Source: Candidatus Gastranaerophilales bacterium
GTDB lineage: Bacteria; Cyanobacteriota; Vampirovibrionia; Gastranaerophilales; Gastranaerophilaceae
Assembly: GCA_944323395.1 (NCBI GenBank)
Contig: CALUSI010000002.1
Span: forward strand, 175,924 to 239,923
Direction: 5' to 3'
Length of the DNA: 64,000 nucleotides
A model generated the notes under the pieces. That model saw only the letters and a list, made by a program, of their open reading frames with translations. It made no database searches and was not told where the DNA came from. The number at the start of each line of letters is the position of its first letter. The stretch's first letter is position 1. The position numbers and the translations under genes were made by a program. Of the stretch, positions 9,365-18,892 are shown piece by piece.

Positions 9365-10351
9365 ATGAATTTAGTTGATATATATACAAAGCCGATTATT
9401 AATTCATCAGAAAAGAATATAAGAAATTCTTTTAAAGAAAATGATAAAAGAGAATATAATGATCCATTAAGAAAATGGCCGTTGAAAGGTCTTGCATATT
9501 CAAATGAATTAGGTGCAGTAGTTAGTGGTATTTCTCCTAAATTAGGTACTGCATTGTGGGTTCCTGCTTTAATGTATTTTGGTGCCGACATTTATGACAA
9601 ATATAAGAATGACGAAACACAATATGCTCCAAGTAAAAGAAGAGGATTAAAGGAAGCAATTTTCCAAGCAATGGCAAGTGTTGTTCTTCCTACTGCCGCT
9701 GTAAAAACCGGTCAAAAGATTTTTTCTTCATTGGGTCTTGCTTCTAAATCCGGTCTTTCTATAAAGAATAAACAAACTGTTATAGAAAAATCATTATCAT
9801 ATATGCAATCCAAAAGTTTACATACTTTTGAAGATAATCCTACACCATATGTTGATGGTTTTAAAGACGCAATATCAACAATGGCAAGTGACTTGCATGG
9901 TGATTTCAGGGCATTGCCAAGAGCTAAGAAAATATTAAAAGTTGTTAATCCATTAAAAAATTTTGATTCTATTGCATTTGCAAATCCTCAAAAGTTGAGT
10001 GAATTTTCTGAAAAACAAGCATTGAGTGTTTTGGAAATGCGAGAAAAGTTAATGAACAATGAAAAGCCTAAACAATTGTCAAATAAACTGTTTAAGAAAT
10101 TTTTAGATATACAAAATGAATATAAAAAAATATATCCTCAGGATAGATATTTAGGTAAGGCTGCAAAAAGTATATTAAAAGAATATCATCATACTCAAAT
10201 ATTTAAGAACAAGATGATTAAAACAGCCGGTGGTTTTATAGCATTAGCACTTCTTCTAAAGCCAATTGATAATTTTGTTGAGCATATTGTCATTAAAAAG
10301 ACTGTAGAACCTGGGCTTGATTATTTCTCAAAAAGTTTAAATAAAGAATAA
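9365..10351 (+). CDS. Hypothetical protein, probably membrane-associated, 328 aa
   Basis: Not recognised. I use the ATG at 9365, 23 bases past the predicted -10 box, rather than the in-frame TTG at 9344. The protein has three moderately hydrophobic segments: about residues 45-75 (GTALWVPALMYFGADIY), 90-110 (AIFQAMASVVLPTAAV) and 292-312 (AGGFIALALLLKPI), with basic helical stretches between. There is no classical signal peptide. The style resembles the 26943-28325 protein, and both may belong to a lineage-specific group. It has its own promoter and ends one base before the stop of the converging nth gene. Confidence 0.55.
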   Translation: MNLVDIYTKPIINSSEKNIRNSFKENDKREYNDPLRKWPLKGLAYSNELGAVVSGISPKLGTALWVPALMYFGADIYDKYKNDETQYAPSKRRGLKEAIFQAMASVVLPTAAVKTGQKIFSSLGLASKSGLSIKNKQTVIEKSLSYMQSKSLHTFEDNPTPYVDGFKDAISTMASDLHGDFRALPRAKKILKVVNPLKNFDSIAFANPQKLSEFSEKQALSVLEMREKLMNNEKPKQLSNKLFKKFLDIQNEYKKIYPQDRYLGKAAKSILKEYHHTQIFKNKMIKTAGGFIALALLLKPIDNFVEHIVIKKTVEPGLDYFSKSLNKE

Positions 10352-10990
10352 TTATTTGTTTTTATAGAAATTACAATATTTTTGTAATTTACAAATACCA
10401 CAGTTAGGTTTTGTAGGTTTACATACATTTTGACCAAGTGTTACAAATAGTGTATTAATATCTGACCAAAGTTCTTTGGGTAAATTTTCTTTTAAAGCAA
10501 ACTCTGTATCTTCAGGTTCTTTAGTAGAAACAATTCCAAGTCTATTTGAAATTCTGTGTACGTGAACATCAACACATATGCTTGGCAAATTATAGCCTTT
10601 AGACTGAACCAGATTTGCAGTTTTTCTTCCAACACCTTTAAATTTTATGAGCTCTTCTATGTCTGTTGGTACTGTCGAATTATAGTTATAATAAAGTTCA
10701 CTGGCAATATCTAAAATTTGTTTTGCTTTATTTTTATAAAAACCAACAGGATATATTGCTTTTTCTAAGTCTTCTAGTTTGACATTTAGAAAGTCTTTTG
10801 GTGTTTTACCTAATTCAAGCATCCTCATTGTTGCTGGATATGTCGTTCTGTCATTAGTTCTTAAAGATAATATACAAGCAATTAAAACAATAAATGGATC
10901 GTGAACATCTTCCATAAACTGAACAAATTGAGTGTATGGCAGATTCATTTCTTTTATGTTTTTTAATATTTTTTCAAAATTTCTAATCAT
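10352..10990 (-). CDS. nth: Endonuclease III (DNA glycosylase/AP lyase)
   Basis: Removes oxidised pyrimidines and nicks abasic sites in base excision repair. The 212 aa length is standard. The helix-hairpin-helix is FKGVGRKTANLV (about residues 114-125, catalytic Lys), then CVDVHVHRISNRLG with the catalytic Asp, and the C-terminal [4Fe-4S] site is CKPTKPNCGICKLQKYC (C-x6-C-x2-C-x5-C). It stands alone, converging with the 9365 gene and divergent from the EamA transporter. No strong ribosome binding site is seen; a GATAAA box lies 8 bases before the start. Confidence 0.95.
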   Translation of the reverse strand: MIRNFEKILKNIKEMNLPYTQFVQFMEDVHDPFIVLIACILSLRTNDRTTYPATMRMLELGKTPKDFLNVKLEDLEKAIYPVGFYKNKAKQILDIASELYYNYNSTVPTDIEELIKFKGVGRKTANLVQSKGYNLPSICVDVHVHRISNRLGIVSTKEPEDTEFALKENLPKELWSDINTLFVTLGQNVCKPTKPNCGICKLQKYCNFYKNK

Positions 10991-11065
10991 AAATTTATTT
11001 TATCAGAAGATATTGATTTATACATTATTTTACGTTACCGTTTGCTATATGGAGATATATTATAA

Positions 11066-11944
11066 ATGAGCCGAAAGTTTATAGGAACAATATTTGGCGT
11101 AGTTGCATCTACAAGCTATGGAACAAATCCATTATTTGCACTGCCCTTGTATGCAGCAGGAATTAGTGTAAATTCTGTTTTATTTTATAGATATTCAATT
11201 GCTTTAATTATATATTTTATTTTATTAAAATTTCTAAAAAAAGTCTCTTTAAAAATATATTTGAAAGACCTTTTACCTCTAATAGTTCTTGCAATTGTAT
11301 TTGCAGGTTCATCAATAACCTTATTCACCGCTTTTAAATATATTGATTCAGGTGTTGCTTGTACAATATTGTTTATTTATCCGATTTTTGTAGCATTAAT
11401 TATGTCTTTATTTTTCAAGGAAAAAATAACGAAAACAACTATTTCTGCCCTGTTTCTAACTTCTATAGGTATTATTCTTTTGTATAACGGAAAATTAGAC
11501 CAGAAATTAAATACTACCGGAATTATGTATATATTAACTTCAGCGTTATTTTATGCGCTCTATATAGTTTCTGTAAAGAAAATAAAAGGAGTAAGAACAA
11601 TTCCATCAGAGAAAATGACATTTTATGTTATTTTGTTTAGTCTTCCGATTTTTATATATAATTTGAATTTCTGTACACATTTGCAAGTTATAAAGTCACC
11701 TATGTTGTGGTTAAACGTAATAGGATTAGCGATATTTCCTACAATTATTTCAATAGAAGCAACTAATGTTGCAATAAAATTAATTGGATCAACATATACA
11801 GCAATACTTGGAGCATTAGAACCTTTAACTGCAATATTTTTTGGAGTGCTTTTATTTCATGAAGTTCTTACGACTAGAATAATTGTAGGTATAGTATTAA
11901 TTTTAACAGGGGTTATTTTAATTATTCTTAGAAAGAAAAAATGA
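11066..11944 (+). CDS. EamA/DMT-family transporter
   Basis: A 292-aa inner-membrane protein with ten hydrophobic segments in two EamA repeats. The first repeat is about residues 5-135 and the second 148-290; the second ends in LGALEPLTAIFFGVLLFHEVLTTRIIVGIVLI (quoted in part: the PLTAxxxGxLxFHE signature near 250-265). The family exports amino acids, nucleosides or other small metabolites; the substrate cannot be read from sequence. GGAG lies 11 bases before the ATG. It is followed by an aminotransferase with its own promoter, so a shared amino-acid role is possible but unproven. Confidence 0.85.
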   Translation: MSRKFIGTIFGVVASTSYGTNPLFALPLYAAGISVNSVLFYRYSIALIIYFILLKFLKKVSLKIYLKDLLPLIVLAIVFAGSSITLFTAFKYIDSGVACTILFIYPIFVALIMSLFFKEKITKTTISALFLTSIGIILLYNGKLDQKLNTTGIMYILTSALFYALYIVSVKKIKGVRTIPSEKMTFYVILFSLPIFIYNLNFCTHLQVIKSPMLWLNVIGLAIFPTIISIEATNVAIKLIGSTYTAILGALEPLTAIFFGVLLFHEVLTTRIIVGIVLILTGVILIILRKKK

Positions 11945-11963
11945 TTTTACAACATTATAAATT

Positions 11964-11972
11964 TGGTATAAT
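11964..11972 (+). promoter_or_regulatory. Extended -10 promoter of the aminotransferase gene
   Basis: TGGTATAAT at 11964-11972 is an extended -10 element; the weak -35 candidate TTTACA at 11946 would have a short 15-base spacer. Start codon at 12011. Confidence 0.45.
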
Positions 11973-12010
11973 ATAAAACTAAATATTATACTGTGAATAA
12001 GGAATAGCAA

Positions 12011-13192
12011 ATGTTTGAAAACTTTTATTCTGAAAGAATTAAAAATACTCCTTCGTCTTTTATAAGAGAAATTTTAAAAGTCACACAGAGTCCAGAGATA
12101 ATATCTTTTGCAGGTGGTCTTCCAAATCCTATTTCTTTTCCACAGGAAGAATTAAAAATTTCAATGAACAGAATTGCAGATAAATATGGTTCTAAGATAT
12201 ATCAATATTCAACTACACTAGGATTAGACAGTTTAAGGCAATATATAGTAGATAGATATAAAAAACTTTGGGGAATGAATATTACAATTGATAATGTAAT
12301 TATTACCACAGGATCACAGCAAGCTCTTGATTTAATAGGAAAAGTTTTTGTTAATGAAGGTGACAATGTTATGGTTGAAAAACCTTCTTATCTTGGATTA
12401 TTACAATCATTTTGCTTATTTAAAGCAAATTTTGTCACAACAAAATTAAATGAAGATGGCTTAGACATTGAAGACTTAAAAAATACTCTTAAATTACATA
12501 AACCCAAAGTAGCTTATTTAATTCCTAATTTTCAGAATCCTACAGGTTTGACTTATACTAAAGAAAACAGAGAAAAAGTTTTTGAATGTATAAAAGATGA
12601 GGATATGATTTTAATTCAGGATGACCCTTATGGAGAATTGAGATTTGAAGATAATGAAAGAATACCTTATATAGGTATGAATCAATCTGATAAAAATATT
12701 TATTTGGGTTCATTTTCTAAAATTGTAACTCCTGGCATGAGGTTAGGTTATATTATCGCACATAAAGAAATTATAAAAGAATTAGAAACAGCGAAACAAG
12801 CATCTGATTTGCACTCAAATATATTTGGACAATATTTGATTTCTGATTATCTTTATAACAATGATTTAGATAAACACATTGAAAAAATTAAAGCTTTGTA
12901 CAAATCTCAAGCAAAAGCAATGACCGGTGCAATGGAAGAATATTTCCCCAAAACAGTTAAATTTACTTATCCTAAAGGTGGTATGTTTACTTGGGTAACT
13001 TTAGAAGAAGGAAAAGATGTTCTTACTCTATTTGATAAAGCAATAAATAAAAAAGTTGCATTTGTTCCGGGACATCCTTTCTATGTAAATCCTGACAAAG
13101 TAAATACTTTAAGACTAAATTACACAAATGCGGATTCTTTGACTATAAAAGAAGGTATAATGCGTTTATCTGAAGCACTAAAAGAAATATAA
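12011..13192 (+). CDS. PLP-dependent class I/II aminotransferase (2-aminoadipate/LysN type)
   Basis: A 393-aa fold-type I aminotransferase of the branch that includes LysN, ARO8-like enzymes and the catalytic half of MocR regulators. Visible features: ISFAGGLPNPISFP at residues 33-46, TTGSQQALDLIGK near 102 (PLP phosphate), PNFQNPTGLTY near 175, the DDPYGELRF block near 204, and the PLP lysine in LGSFSKIVTPGMRLGY near 236. It has no DNA-binding domain. It could act on 2-aminoadipate, branched-chain or aromatic amino acids; the nearby 2-oxoacid oxidoreductase could consume its 2-oxoacid products. Confidence 0.85.
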   Translation: MFENFYSERIKNTPSSFIREILKVTQSPEIISFAGGLPNPISFPQEELKISMNRIADKYGSKIYQYSTTLGLDSLRQYIVDRYKKLWGMNITIDNVIITTGSQQALDLIGKVFVNEGDNVMVEKPSYLGLLQSFCLFKANFVTTKLNEDGLDIEDLKNTLKLHKPKVAYLIPNFQNPTGLTYTKENREKVFECIKDEDMILIQDDPYGELRFEDNERIPYIGMNQSDKNIYLGSFSKIVTPGMRLGYIIAHKEIIKELETAKQASDLHSNIFGQYLISDYLYNNDLDKHIEKIKALYKSQAKAMTGAMEEYFPKTVKFTYPKGGMFTWVTLEEGKDVLTLFDKAINKKVAFVPGHPFYVNPDKVNTLRLNYTNADSLTIKEGIMRLSEALKEI

Positions 13193-13277
13193 AATTAAAA
13201 AATGCTAATTTTAAAAGGCTTTTTAATTTATTTTTCGTAATTTAGTAATAAAATGATTCTGGGAGGATATAAGTATC

Positions 13278-15068
13278 ATGAAGGATTTAAAAATCAAAAT
13301 AACTGGTACTTCTGGGCAAGGTATTATTAGTTCAGGCGATATTTTATCATATGCAACAGCAAGAAAAGGTTATTATGTAACGACATATAGAGCTTTTCCA
13401 TCTGAAATAAGAGGTGACGGAAAATGCTATTATACATTAAGAATAAGTGAACACAAAGCTTTAACGGCAACCGGTAGTACAGATATTCTTGTTAGTCTTG
13501 ATGAAGATACAATATATGAATGTATAAAAACAATGGCTACAAACGGAATCTTGATATATGACAGCGATTTAGTTCAAGACCTAAAGATTGAAAGACAAGA
13601 TATAATTGCATATCCAATTCCCTTAGCATCAATAGCTAAATCAATCAACAGTGAACGTTCAAGAAATATGGTTGCATTAGGTGTAGTTGTTTCTATTTTG
13701 AAAAATCTACATTTAGAAGAGCAAATTTTAAAAGATATTGAATTGCGTTATAGATTAAAAACACAAGAAATAATAGATTTAAATAAAAAAGCCTTAAATG
13801 CAGGTGTTAAATATGTAGAAGAAAGTCTTATAAGAAAAGATTCTTATGATAAAGCAGAAATGAAATCAACAGGCGCTAAACTTATAATGTCTGGGAATGA
13901 AGCCATTGGTTTAGCTGCTTTAACTGCTGGTTGCAGATTCTTTTCAGGATATCCTATTACACCAGCAACTGAAATAATGGAGTGGCTTGCAAAAGAATTA
14001 CCTAAATTTGGCGGTAAGATGATTCAATGTGAAGATGAAATAGCAGCAATAAATTATGCACTTGGTGCTTCATATGCCGGAGTTAAATCAATGACTGCAA
14101 CTTCAGGACCGGGATTCTCTTTAATGCAAGAGGCATTAGGTTTGGCGTCAATGGCAGAACTTCCAGTTGTAATAGCAGATGTACAAAGATGTGGTCCAAG
14201 TACAGGTGTTCCAACAAAAACTGAACAGAGCGATTTATTTGCTGCAATGTATGGGACTCATGGTGACTGTCCTAAAATAGTTCTTGCCCCAATGGATGTT
14301 GCAGATTGTTTTTATCAAACTATTAATGCCTTTAATTTTGCAGAACAATATCAAGTACCAGTAATTGTTCTTTCAGATGCTTCACTTGGACCAAGAAGAG
14401 AATGTGTTGATTTAATAGATATAGAAAACATAAAAATTGTGAATAGACAAAAACCCAACTTAAAAGAGGGTGATGTATACAATAGATATCAAGATACAGA
14501 AACAGGTATTTCCCCAATAACCTGTCCGGGGGATAAATTTGGAGAACACGTTATAACAGGTCTTGAACATACAGAAGCAAATGCACCGACTCCAGATCCA
14601 AATGTTCATAGGCAAATGACAGAAAAAAGATTTAGAAAATTAGAAACTGCAGCCGGTCAATTTTCAAAAGCAAAGACTTATGGTGATGATGAAGCTACAA
14701 TTGGTATTATAAGTTGGGGTTCAACATCAGGTCCTGTTTTTGAAGCAATAGACAAAGCAGCTGAAAAAGGTATAAAAGTTCAGGCCTTATATCCGAGAAC
14801 TTTGTATCCTCTTCCTACAGATTGGATAAAAGGATTTATAAAAAATAAAGAAGTTGTGATTGTCGTTGAGGCTAATTATAATGCTCAGTTTAAATCTACA
14901 ATTGTAGAAAGGTGTGCACATATAAATAAGGGTATGGAAGTATTAGAGTTTCTTAAGTATGATGGAAATCCTTTTACTCCTGAAGAAATTTTTGAAGAAA
15001 TAGAAAAAGTTGCAAAACTTCAAGAAGAAAAAAATCAACTTTCTACAAATAAACATACCCATTTTTAA
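13278..15068 (+). CDS. korA: 2-oxoacid:ferredoxin oxidoreductase, fused gamma-alpha subunit
   Basis: Part of a TPP-dependent enzyme that oxidatively decarboxylates a 2-oxoacid to acyl-CoA and reduces ferredoxin. The 596 aa comprise a gamma domain (about residues 1-190, ITGTSGQGIISSGDILSYA) followed by the alpha/pyrimidine-binding part (from about 200, FFSGYPITPATEIMEWLAKE, then TATSGPGFSLM, and GPSTGVPTKTEQSDLF). A domain II segment runs to the end. This fused arrangement is typical of 2-oxoglutarate oxidoreductases. A good GGGAGG ribosome binding site precedes the ATG. It is co-transcribed with the beta subunit 14 bases downstream. Confidence 0.92.
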   Translation: MKDLKIKITGTSGQGIISSGDILSYATARKGYYVTTYRAFPSEIRGDGKCYYTLRISEHKALTATGSTDILVSLDEDTIYECIKTMATNGILIYDSDLVQDLKIERQDIIAYPIPLASIAKSINSERSRNMVALGVVVSILKNLHLEEQILKDIELRYRLKTQEIIDLNKKALNAGVKYVEESLIRKDSYDKAEMKSTGAKLIMSGNEAIGLAALTAGCRFFSGYPITPATEIMEWLAKELPKFGGKMIQCEDEIAAINYALGASYAGVKSMTATSGPGFSLMQEALGLASMAELPVVIADVQRCGPSTGVPTKTEQSDLFAAMYGTHGDCPKIVLAPMDVADCFYQTINAFNFAEQYQVPVIVLSDASLGPRRECVDLIDIENIKIVNRQKPNLKEGDVYNRYQDTETGISPITCPGDKFGEHVITGLEHTEANAPTPDPNVHRQMTEKRFRKLETAAGQFSKAKTYGDDEATIGIISWGSTSGPVFEAIDKAAEKGIKVQALYPRTLYPLPTDWIKGFIKNKEVVIVVEANYNAQFKSTIVERCAHINKGMEVLEFLKYDGNPFTPEEIFEEIEKVAKLQEEKNQLSTNKHTHF

Positions 15069-15082
15069 TAAGAGGAAAAAAT

Positions 15083-15928
15083 ATGGAAGCAAATGATTAT
15101 AAAGGAAGAGTAAAACCGTCTTGGTGTCCCGGGTGTGGTAACCATGCTGTTTTAATGGCTTTAAGAAAGGCAATGGCTGAATTAAACTATCAAACACATG
15201 AAACTGCAATTGTTTCAGGTATTGGATGTTCAAGTAGATTTCCGTTTTTTATGTCTACATATGGCTTCCACACTATACACGGAAGGGCATTACCTGTTGC
15301 AATAGGTCTTAAGCAAGCAAAACCTGAAATCAACGTAATTGCAGTTGGTGGTGACGGAGATGGATTAAGTATTGGCGGTAACCATTTTATTCATGCCGGA
15401 AGAAAAAATCCCAATATTACATATATTATGATGGATAATGAAATATATGCATTAACAAAAGGTCAGTGTTCACCTACGTCGAGACAAGGTACAATTACAA
15501 AATGTAATCCTTATGCTTGGACTGCTGATAGATTAAATCCAGTTTTGATGGCGTTGTCTTTTAATGCATCATATGTTGCAAGAGGTCATTCTGGAAATGT
15601 TAAACAAGTAGAAGAACTTATTCTTGGCGGATTAAAACATAAAGGTTTTTCATTCATACATATAGTTTCACCTTGTGTTCAATACAATAAAGTTTCTTCT
15701 TTTGAGAAAATAAAAGAATTGGTAAGAGACTTACCTTCAGATCATAATGTTGAAGATAGAGCGAATGCTATGAAATATGCATTTGCGCCAGAAGGTCTGT
15801 ATACAGGGCTATTTTATAAAACGGAAAGACCAACTTATGAAGAAAGATATCAAGAAGTTATAAAAATTGCGCAGCAAAATATTTCAGAAAGTTATTCGCT
15901 TAAAGATGTAATGAAACAATTTCAATGA
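15083..15928 (+). CDS. korB: 2-oxoacid:ferredoxin oxidoreductase, beta subunit
   Basis: The TPP-binding subunit partnering the preceding gene. At 281 aa it matches KorB-type betas. KPSWCPGCGNHAVL at residues 10-23 contributes two [4Fe-4S] cysteines, VGGDGDGLSIGGNHFIHA near 90 is the TPP/Mg signature, MMDNEIYALTKGQCSPTS follows, and SPCVQYN near 196 carries another cluster cysteine. The pair would deliver low-potential ferredoxin electrons to the HydABC hydrogenase encoded 5 kb downstream; that link is inference. The next gene begins 9 bases later. Confidence 0.93.
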   Translation: MEANDYKGRVKPSWCPGCGNHAVLMALRKAMAELNYQTHETAIVSGIGCSSRFPFFMSTYGFHTIHGRALPVAIGLKQAKPEINVIAVGGDGDGLSIGGNHFIHAGRKNPNITYIMMDNEIYALTKGQCSPTSRQGTITKCNPYAWTADRLNPVLMALSFNASYVARGHSGNVKQVEELILGGLKHKGFSFIHIVSPCVQYNKVSSFEKIKELVRDLPSDHNVEDRANAMKYAFAPEGLYTGLFYKTERPTYEERYQEVIKIAQQNISESYSLKDVMKQFQ

Positions 15929-15937
15929 GGAAGTATT

Positions 15938-17131
15938 ATGAATAGAACAAAAAGAATAATTATATCAATATTAGCTTTGATTGGTTTAGCACTTTCTATA
16001 GAGCTTTGCATTGTATATTATAATGCAAATTTTGCAATTGATGCAGCACCTAGTATCTGTGCAATAAGTGATAAGATGGATTGTGATGGTGTAGCCAAAA
16101 CATCATATTCACAGTTTTTTGGTATTCCCTTGTCTTTATGGGGAGTTTTCTTATATTTATTCTTTTTATTTATGACATATGTTGATAAATTGCAGAATAA
16201 AAAAGGCTTTGGTATATTAAAAGTATTTAAGAACCCAACATCATATATTTTCTGTATAGCACTAATATCGTTTATAATTTCAATGATATTAGGTTGTATT
16301 TCTGTATTTAAAATTGATTCAATATGTGTATTTTGTTTTATGACATATTTTATTGACTTATTAATAACAATTTCAGCCAAAACAAAAGACAAAACAGTTT
16401 TAAATGAAATAAAAACAAGTTTTAATGATTTCGTTTTTGCACTAAAAGATGGTAGAAACATTTTTTGGTTAGTATTAGTTCTTTTATTATTTGTGTCAAC
16501 CTTAGTATATACAAGTGTTTCAAATATATTAACACCTCAAATTGCAAAAATGAAACAATTCGAACAATATTTTAAACAATATGATTCTGACGTTGAGAAA
16601 AACATAATGGGACCTAAAGATGCAAATATTGTAATTAACGAATATATGGATTTTAATTGTGGAGGATGTTTTTTCTCTCAATTATATTTACATAGACTGG
16701 TTTCTGAATTTGAAAATGTAAAAGTTGTACAGCACATAATTCCATTGGAAAAAGAATGTAATCATAATATGCGTTTTGAAGGTCATAAAGGTTCTTGCTT
16801 AAAGGCAAGATATGCCTTAGCTGCTGCAAACCAAAATATGTATTGGCAAATGGCAGATGTACTATTTAGTGAAGCCCCTGAGACAGAAAAAGAAATTATT
16901 GAAGAAGCGAGACTCTTAGATTTAGATATAAAAAAGCTTAAAGAAGATGCAAATAGTGAACAAATAAAAAAAGAAATTCAAGAAATGATAAAATATGCAG
17001 ACTCTCAAGATATTACAGGTACCCCAACTTTTGTAATCGGAGTAAATAAGAAAATAGGCATTAATTCATATGGTGAATTTAAAAAATATATTATAGAACA
17101 AGGTGGTAAAGAAAAAGTTAATCATGACTAA
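15938..17131 (+). CDS. VKOR-thioredoxin (DsbA-like) fusion protein
   Basis: A self-contained disulfide-forming machine. The N-terminal VKOR domain (residues about 1-150) has the loop cysteines C41 and C49 and the membrane CVFC pair at 130-133, in four or five membrane helices. Another membrane helix near 175-195 leads to a periplasmic DsbA-like thioredoxin domain (about 215-397) with active site CGGC at 241-244 and the cis-Pro loop TGTPTFVIG near 358. The VKOR half passes electrons from the DsbA half to quinone. Such fusions are well known in cyanobacteria. It lies 9 bases after korB and overlaps queH. Confidence 0.9.
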   Translation: MNRTKRIIISILALIGLALSIELCIVYYNANFAIDAAPSICAISDKMDCDGVAKTSYSQFFGIPLSLWGVFLYLFFLFMTYVDKLQNKKGFGILKVFKNPTSYIFCIALISFIISMILGCISVFKIDSICVFCFMTYFIDLLITISAKTKDKTVLNEIKTSFNDFVFALKDGRNIFWLVLVLLLFVSTLVYTSVSNILTPQIAKMKQFEQYFKQYDSDVEKNIMGPKDANIVINEYMDFNCGGCFFSQLYLHRLVSEFENVKVVQHIIPLEKECNHNMRFEGHKGSCLKARYALAAANQNMYWQMADVLFSEAPETEKEIIEEARLLDLDIKKLKEDANSEQIKKEIQEMIKYADSQDITGTPTFVIGVNKKIGINSYGEFKKYIIEQGGKEKVNHD

Positions 17132-17666
17132 AGATGTATTGGTCCACGCTTGCTGCGCTGTTTGTAGTGCATATCCGATAGAGAAATTACGAGAGTTAGG
17201 TTATAATCCTATATTGTACTTTTTTAATCCAAATATTTTTCCTCAAGAAGAATTTGACAGAAGGCTAAATGAATTAATCAAATATACTAAGAAAAAAGAT
17301 GTTGAATTAATTATTGAAAACCAAAATTCTGAAGATTGGTATAATGCAATATCAGGACTTGAAAATGAACCTGAACGTGGCAAAAGATGTACAAGATGCT
17401 TTGAATACAGGTTATTATATACGGTTTTAAAAGCATTCAAGTTAGAATATCAATATTTTACAACAACACTTACTGTTAGTCCTCATAAAAATTCAAAAGT
17501 TATTTTTGAAATTGCAAACGAACTTGCTAAAAAATATGAACTTACTTTTTTAGATATTGATTTTAAAAAAGAAAACGGTTTTCTAAAGACCATGCAAATT
17601 GCGAAACAAGAAGACTTCTATCGTCAAACATATTGCGGTTGCGAGTTTAGTATGTTTCACAATTAG
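17124..17666 (+). CDS. queH: Epoxyqueuosine reductase QueH
   Basis: Catalyses the last step of queuosine synthesis in tRNA, reducing epoxyqueuosine; QueH is the non-cobalamin alternative to QueG. The 180-aa protein shows HACCAVCSAYPIEKL (residues 7-21, CC plus C), FFNPNIFPQEEFDRRL, and the RGKRCTRCFEYRL cysteine pair near 89-92, followed by FTTTLTVSPHKNS and the C-terminal YRQTYCGCEFS. I chose the ATG at 17124, just inside the end of the VKOR-DsbA gene (8-base overlap), over an upstream GTG. It converges with the GIY-YIG gene, overlapping by 20 bases. Confidence 0.9.
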   Translation: MTKDVLVHACCAVCSAYPIEKLRELGYNPILYFFNPNIFPQEEFDRRLNELIKYTKKKDVELIIENQNSEDWYNAISGLENEPERGKRCTRCFEYRLLYTVLKAFKLEYQYFTTTLTVSPHKNSKVIFEIANELAKKYELTFLDIDFKKENGFLKTMQIAKQEDFYRQTYCGCEFSMFHN

Positions 17667-17916
17667 AAATCAATTTATCTTTTTCTGTTCTTTTTAATTT
17701 TTTTATTCTGCATTCTTCTTTTAGTGCATCTTGCTTTTTATCGAATTCTTTAATATAAACCAGTTTTAATGGCTTATTTGCCCTTGTATATTTAGCACCT
17801 TTACCTTCACAATGAAGTTTGTATCTTTTTCTTATGTCAGTAGTATATCCGCAATACAATTTATTATTCACGGTTAATATAATGTAAACAAAATGTTTTT
17901 TGTTTTTTTCAGGCAT
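17647..17916 (-). CDS. GIY-YIG nuclease-domain protein (UPF0213/YhbQ-like)
   Basis: An 89-aa single-domain GIY-YIG protein. HFVYIILTVNNKLYCGYTTDIRKRY (quoted in part: FVYII then LYCGYT) gives the two core strands, followed by R25-equivalent arginine and the KLHCEGKGAKYTRANKPLKLVY block with EEC near the end. Family members are DNA/RNA-binding and weakly nucleolytic, with no settled role. Its ATG overlaps the dusB stop by 8 bases, so it is the last gene of the TPR-dusB-GIY operon. Confidence 0.88.
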   Translation of the reverse strand: MPEKNKKHFVYIILTVNNKLYCGYTTDIRKRYKLHCEGKGAKYTRANKPLKLVYIKEFDKKQDALKEECRIKKLKRTEKDKLISNCETY

Positions 17917-18892
17917 TTAAAGAAACTTCATCCAATATTTTCAATATATTATTATAGTTTAGCTCTGTTATGAGACTATGTCTATATTCGGCACCTTTTC
18001 TAATATTTCTGATATAAGAAGGGTAGAATTTTCTAAAAAACTTTATTCCTGTTTCTTCACCTCTGAAAGAAATTTGAAAATCTAAATGTTTCCTGAGCAT
18101 TTTTATTCTTTCTTTTAAATCAGGCTCCGGAATTAGGATTCCTTCATTTAAGAATTTTTCAATTCTATATATTAGAGATAAATCACCCATAGAAGCTCTA
18201 CCGACGGCAATTCCATCAGCCTTTGAAATTTCAAGACATTTTTTTGCAGTTTCTGGGCTAATAACATCACCGTTTGCAAAATAAGGGATATCAATTTCAC
18301 CTTTTAATTTTGCTAATTCTTTCCAATCTGCATTTCCAGAATACATCTGAGCTCTTGTTCTGGCATGAACAGTAATTGCACTGGCTCCTGCCTCTTGCAT
18401 TAATTGGGCAAACTCAACAAAATTTTTACTATCTTGGCTCCACCCCAATCTAAATTTACAAGTAACAGGAATATTAACCGCTTCTTTTACTGCTACAACT
18501 ATATCCTTTGCTAACTGCGGATTTTTCATTAAAGAACAGCCGTCATTCCCGTTTACTATTTTTTTTATGGGACACCCCATATTTATATCTATTATTGTTG
18601 CTTTATTTTCTAGTATTTTTGCTGATTTTGCCATTAAATCAGGCTTATGACCTTCTATTTGAAAAGCGACGGGAGCTTCTTTTTCATTTGTGAAAGTTAT
18701 ATTACAATCGGGTCTTTGTACTAATGCCTCTGAACTTATCATTTCTGTTGTTAGAAGGCAATTTTTAGAATATTCTCTAATTAATTGTCTTAGTACAAAA
18801 TCAGTAATACCAGCCAAAGGAGAAAGAGAAACACAGCTGTTTATTGTAACATTTCCTATTTCTATTTTTTTCGAAACAGTAGTTAAATCCAT
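17909..18892 (-). CDS. dusB: tRNA-dihydrouridine synthase B
   Basis: FMN-dependent reductase making dihydrouridine in tRNA. The 327-aa TIM barrel begins LSPLAGITDFVLRQL near residue 23, has IDINMGCPIKKIVNGNDG near 98 with the catalytic cysteine, CKFRLGW, the HARTRAQMYSGNADW phosphate loop near 176, and GDVISPETA / GIAVGRASMGD near 210-232. Overlaps the upstream TPR gene by one base and the downstream GIY-YIG gene by 8. The NGNDGC stretch after the active site differs slightly from the usual family sequence. Confidence 0.94.
   Translation of the reverse strand: MDLTTVSKKIEIGNVTINSCVSLSPLAGITDFVLRQLIREYSKNCLLTTEMISSEALVQRPDCNITFTNEKEAPVAFQIEGHKPDLMAKSAKILENKATIIDINMGCPIKKIVNGNDGCSLMKNPQLAKDIVVAVKEAVNIPVTCKFRLGWSQDSKNFVEFAQLMQEAGASAITVHARTRAQMYSGNADWKELAKLKGEIDIPYFANGDVISPETAKKCLEISKADGIAVGRASMGDLSLIYRIEKFLNEGILIPEPDLKERIKMLRKHLDFQISFRGEETGIKFFRKFYPSYIRNIRKGAEYRHSLITELNYNNILKILDEVSLNA

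Noticed and set aside
9178..9591. Minus-strand 137-codon ORF spanning a gene boundary
   Set aside because: It lies across the SEC-C gene end, the promoter and the start of the next gene, all on the plus strand with clear signals.
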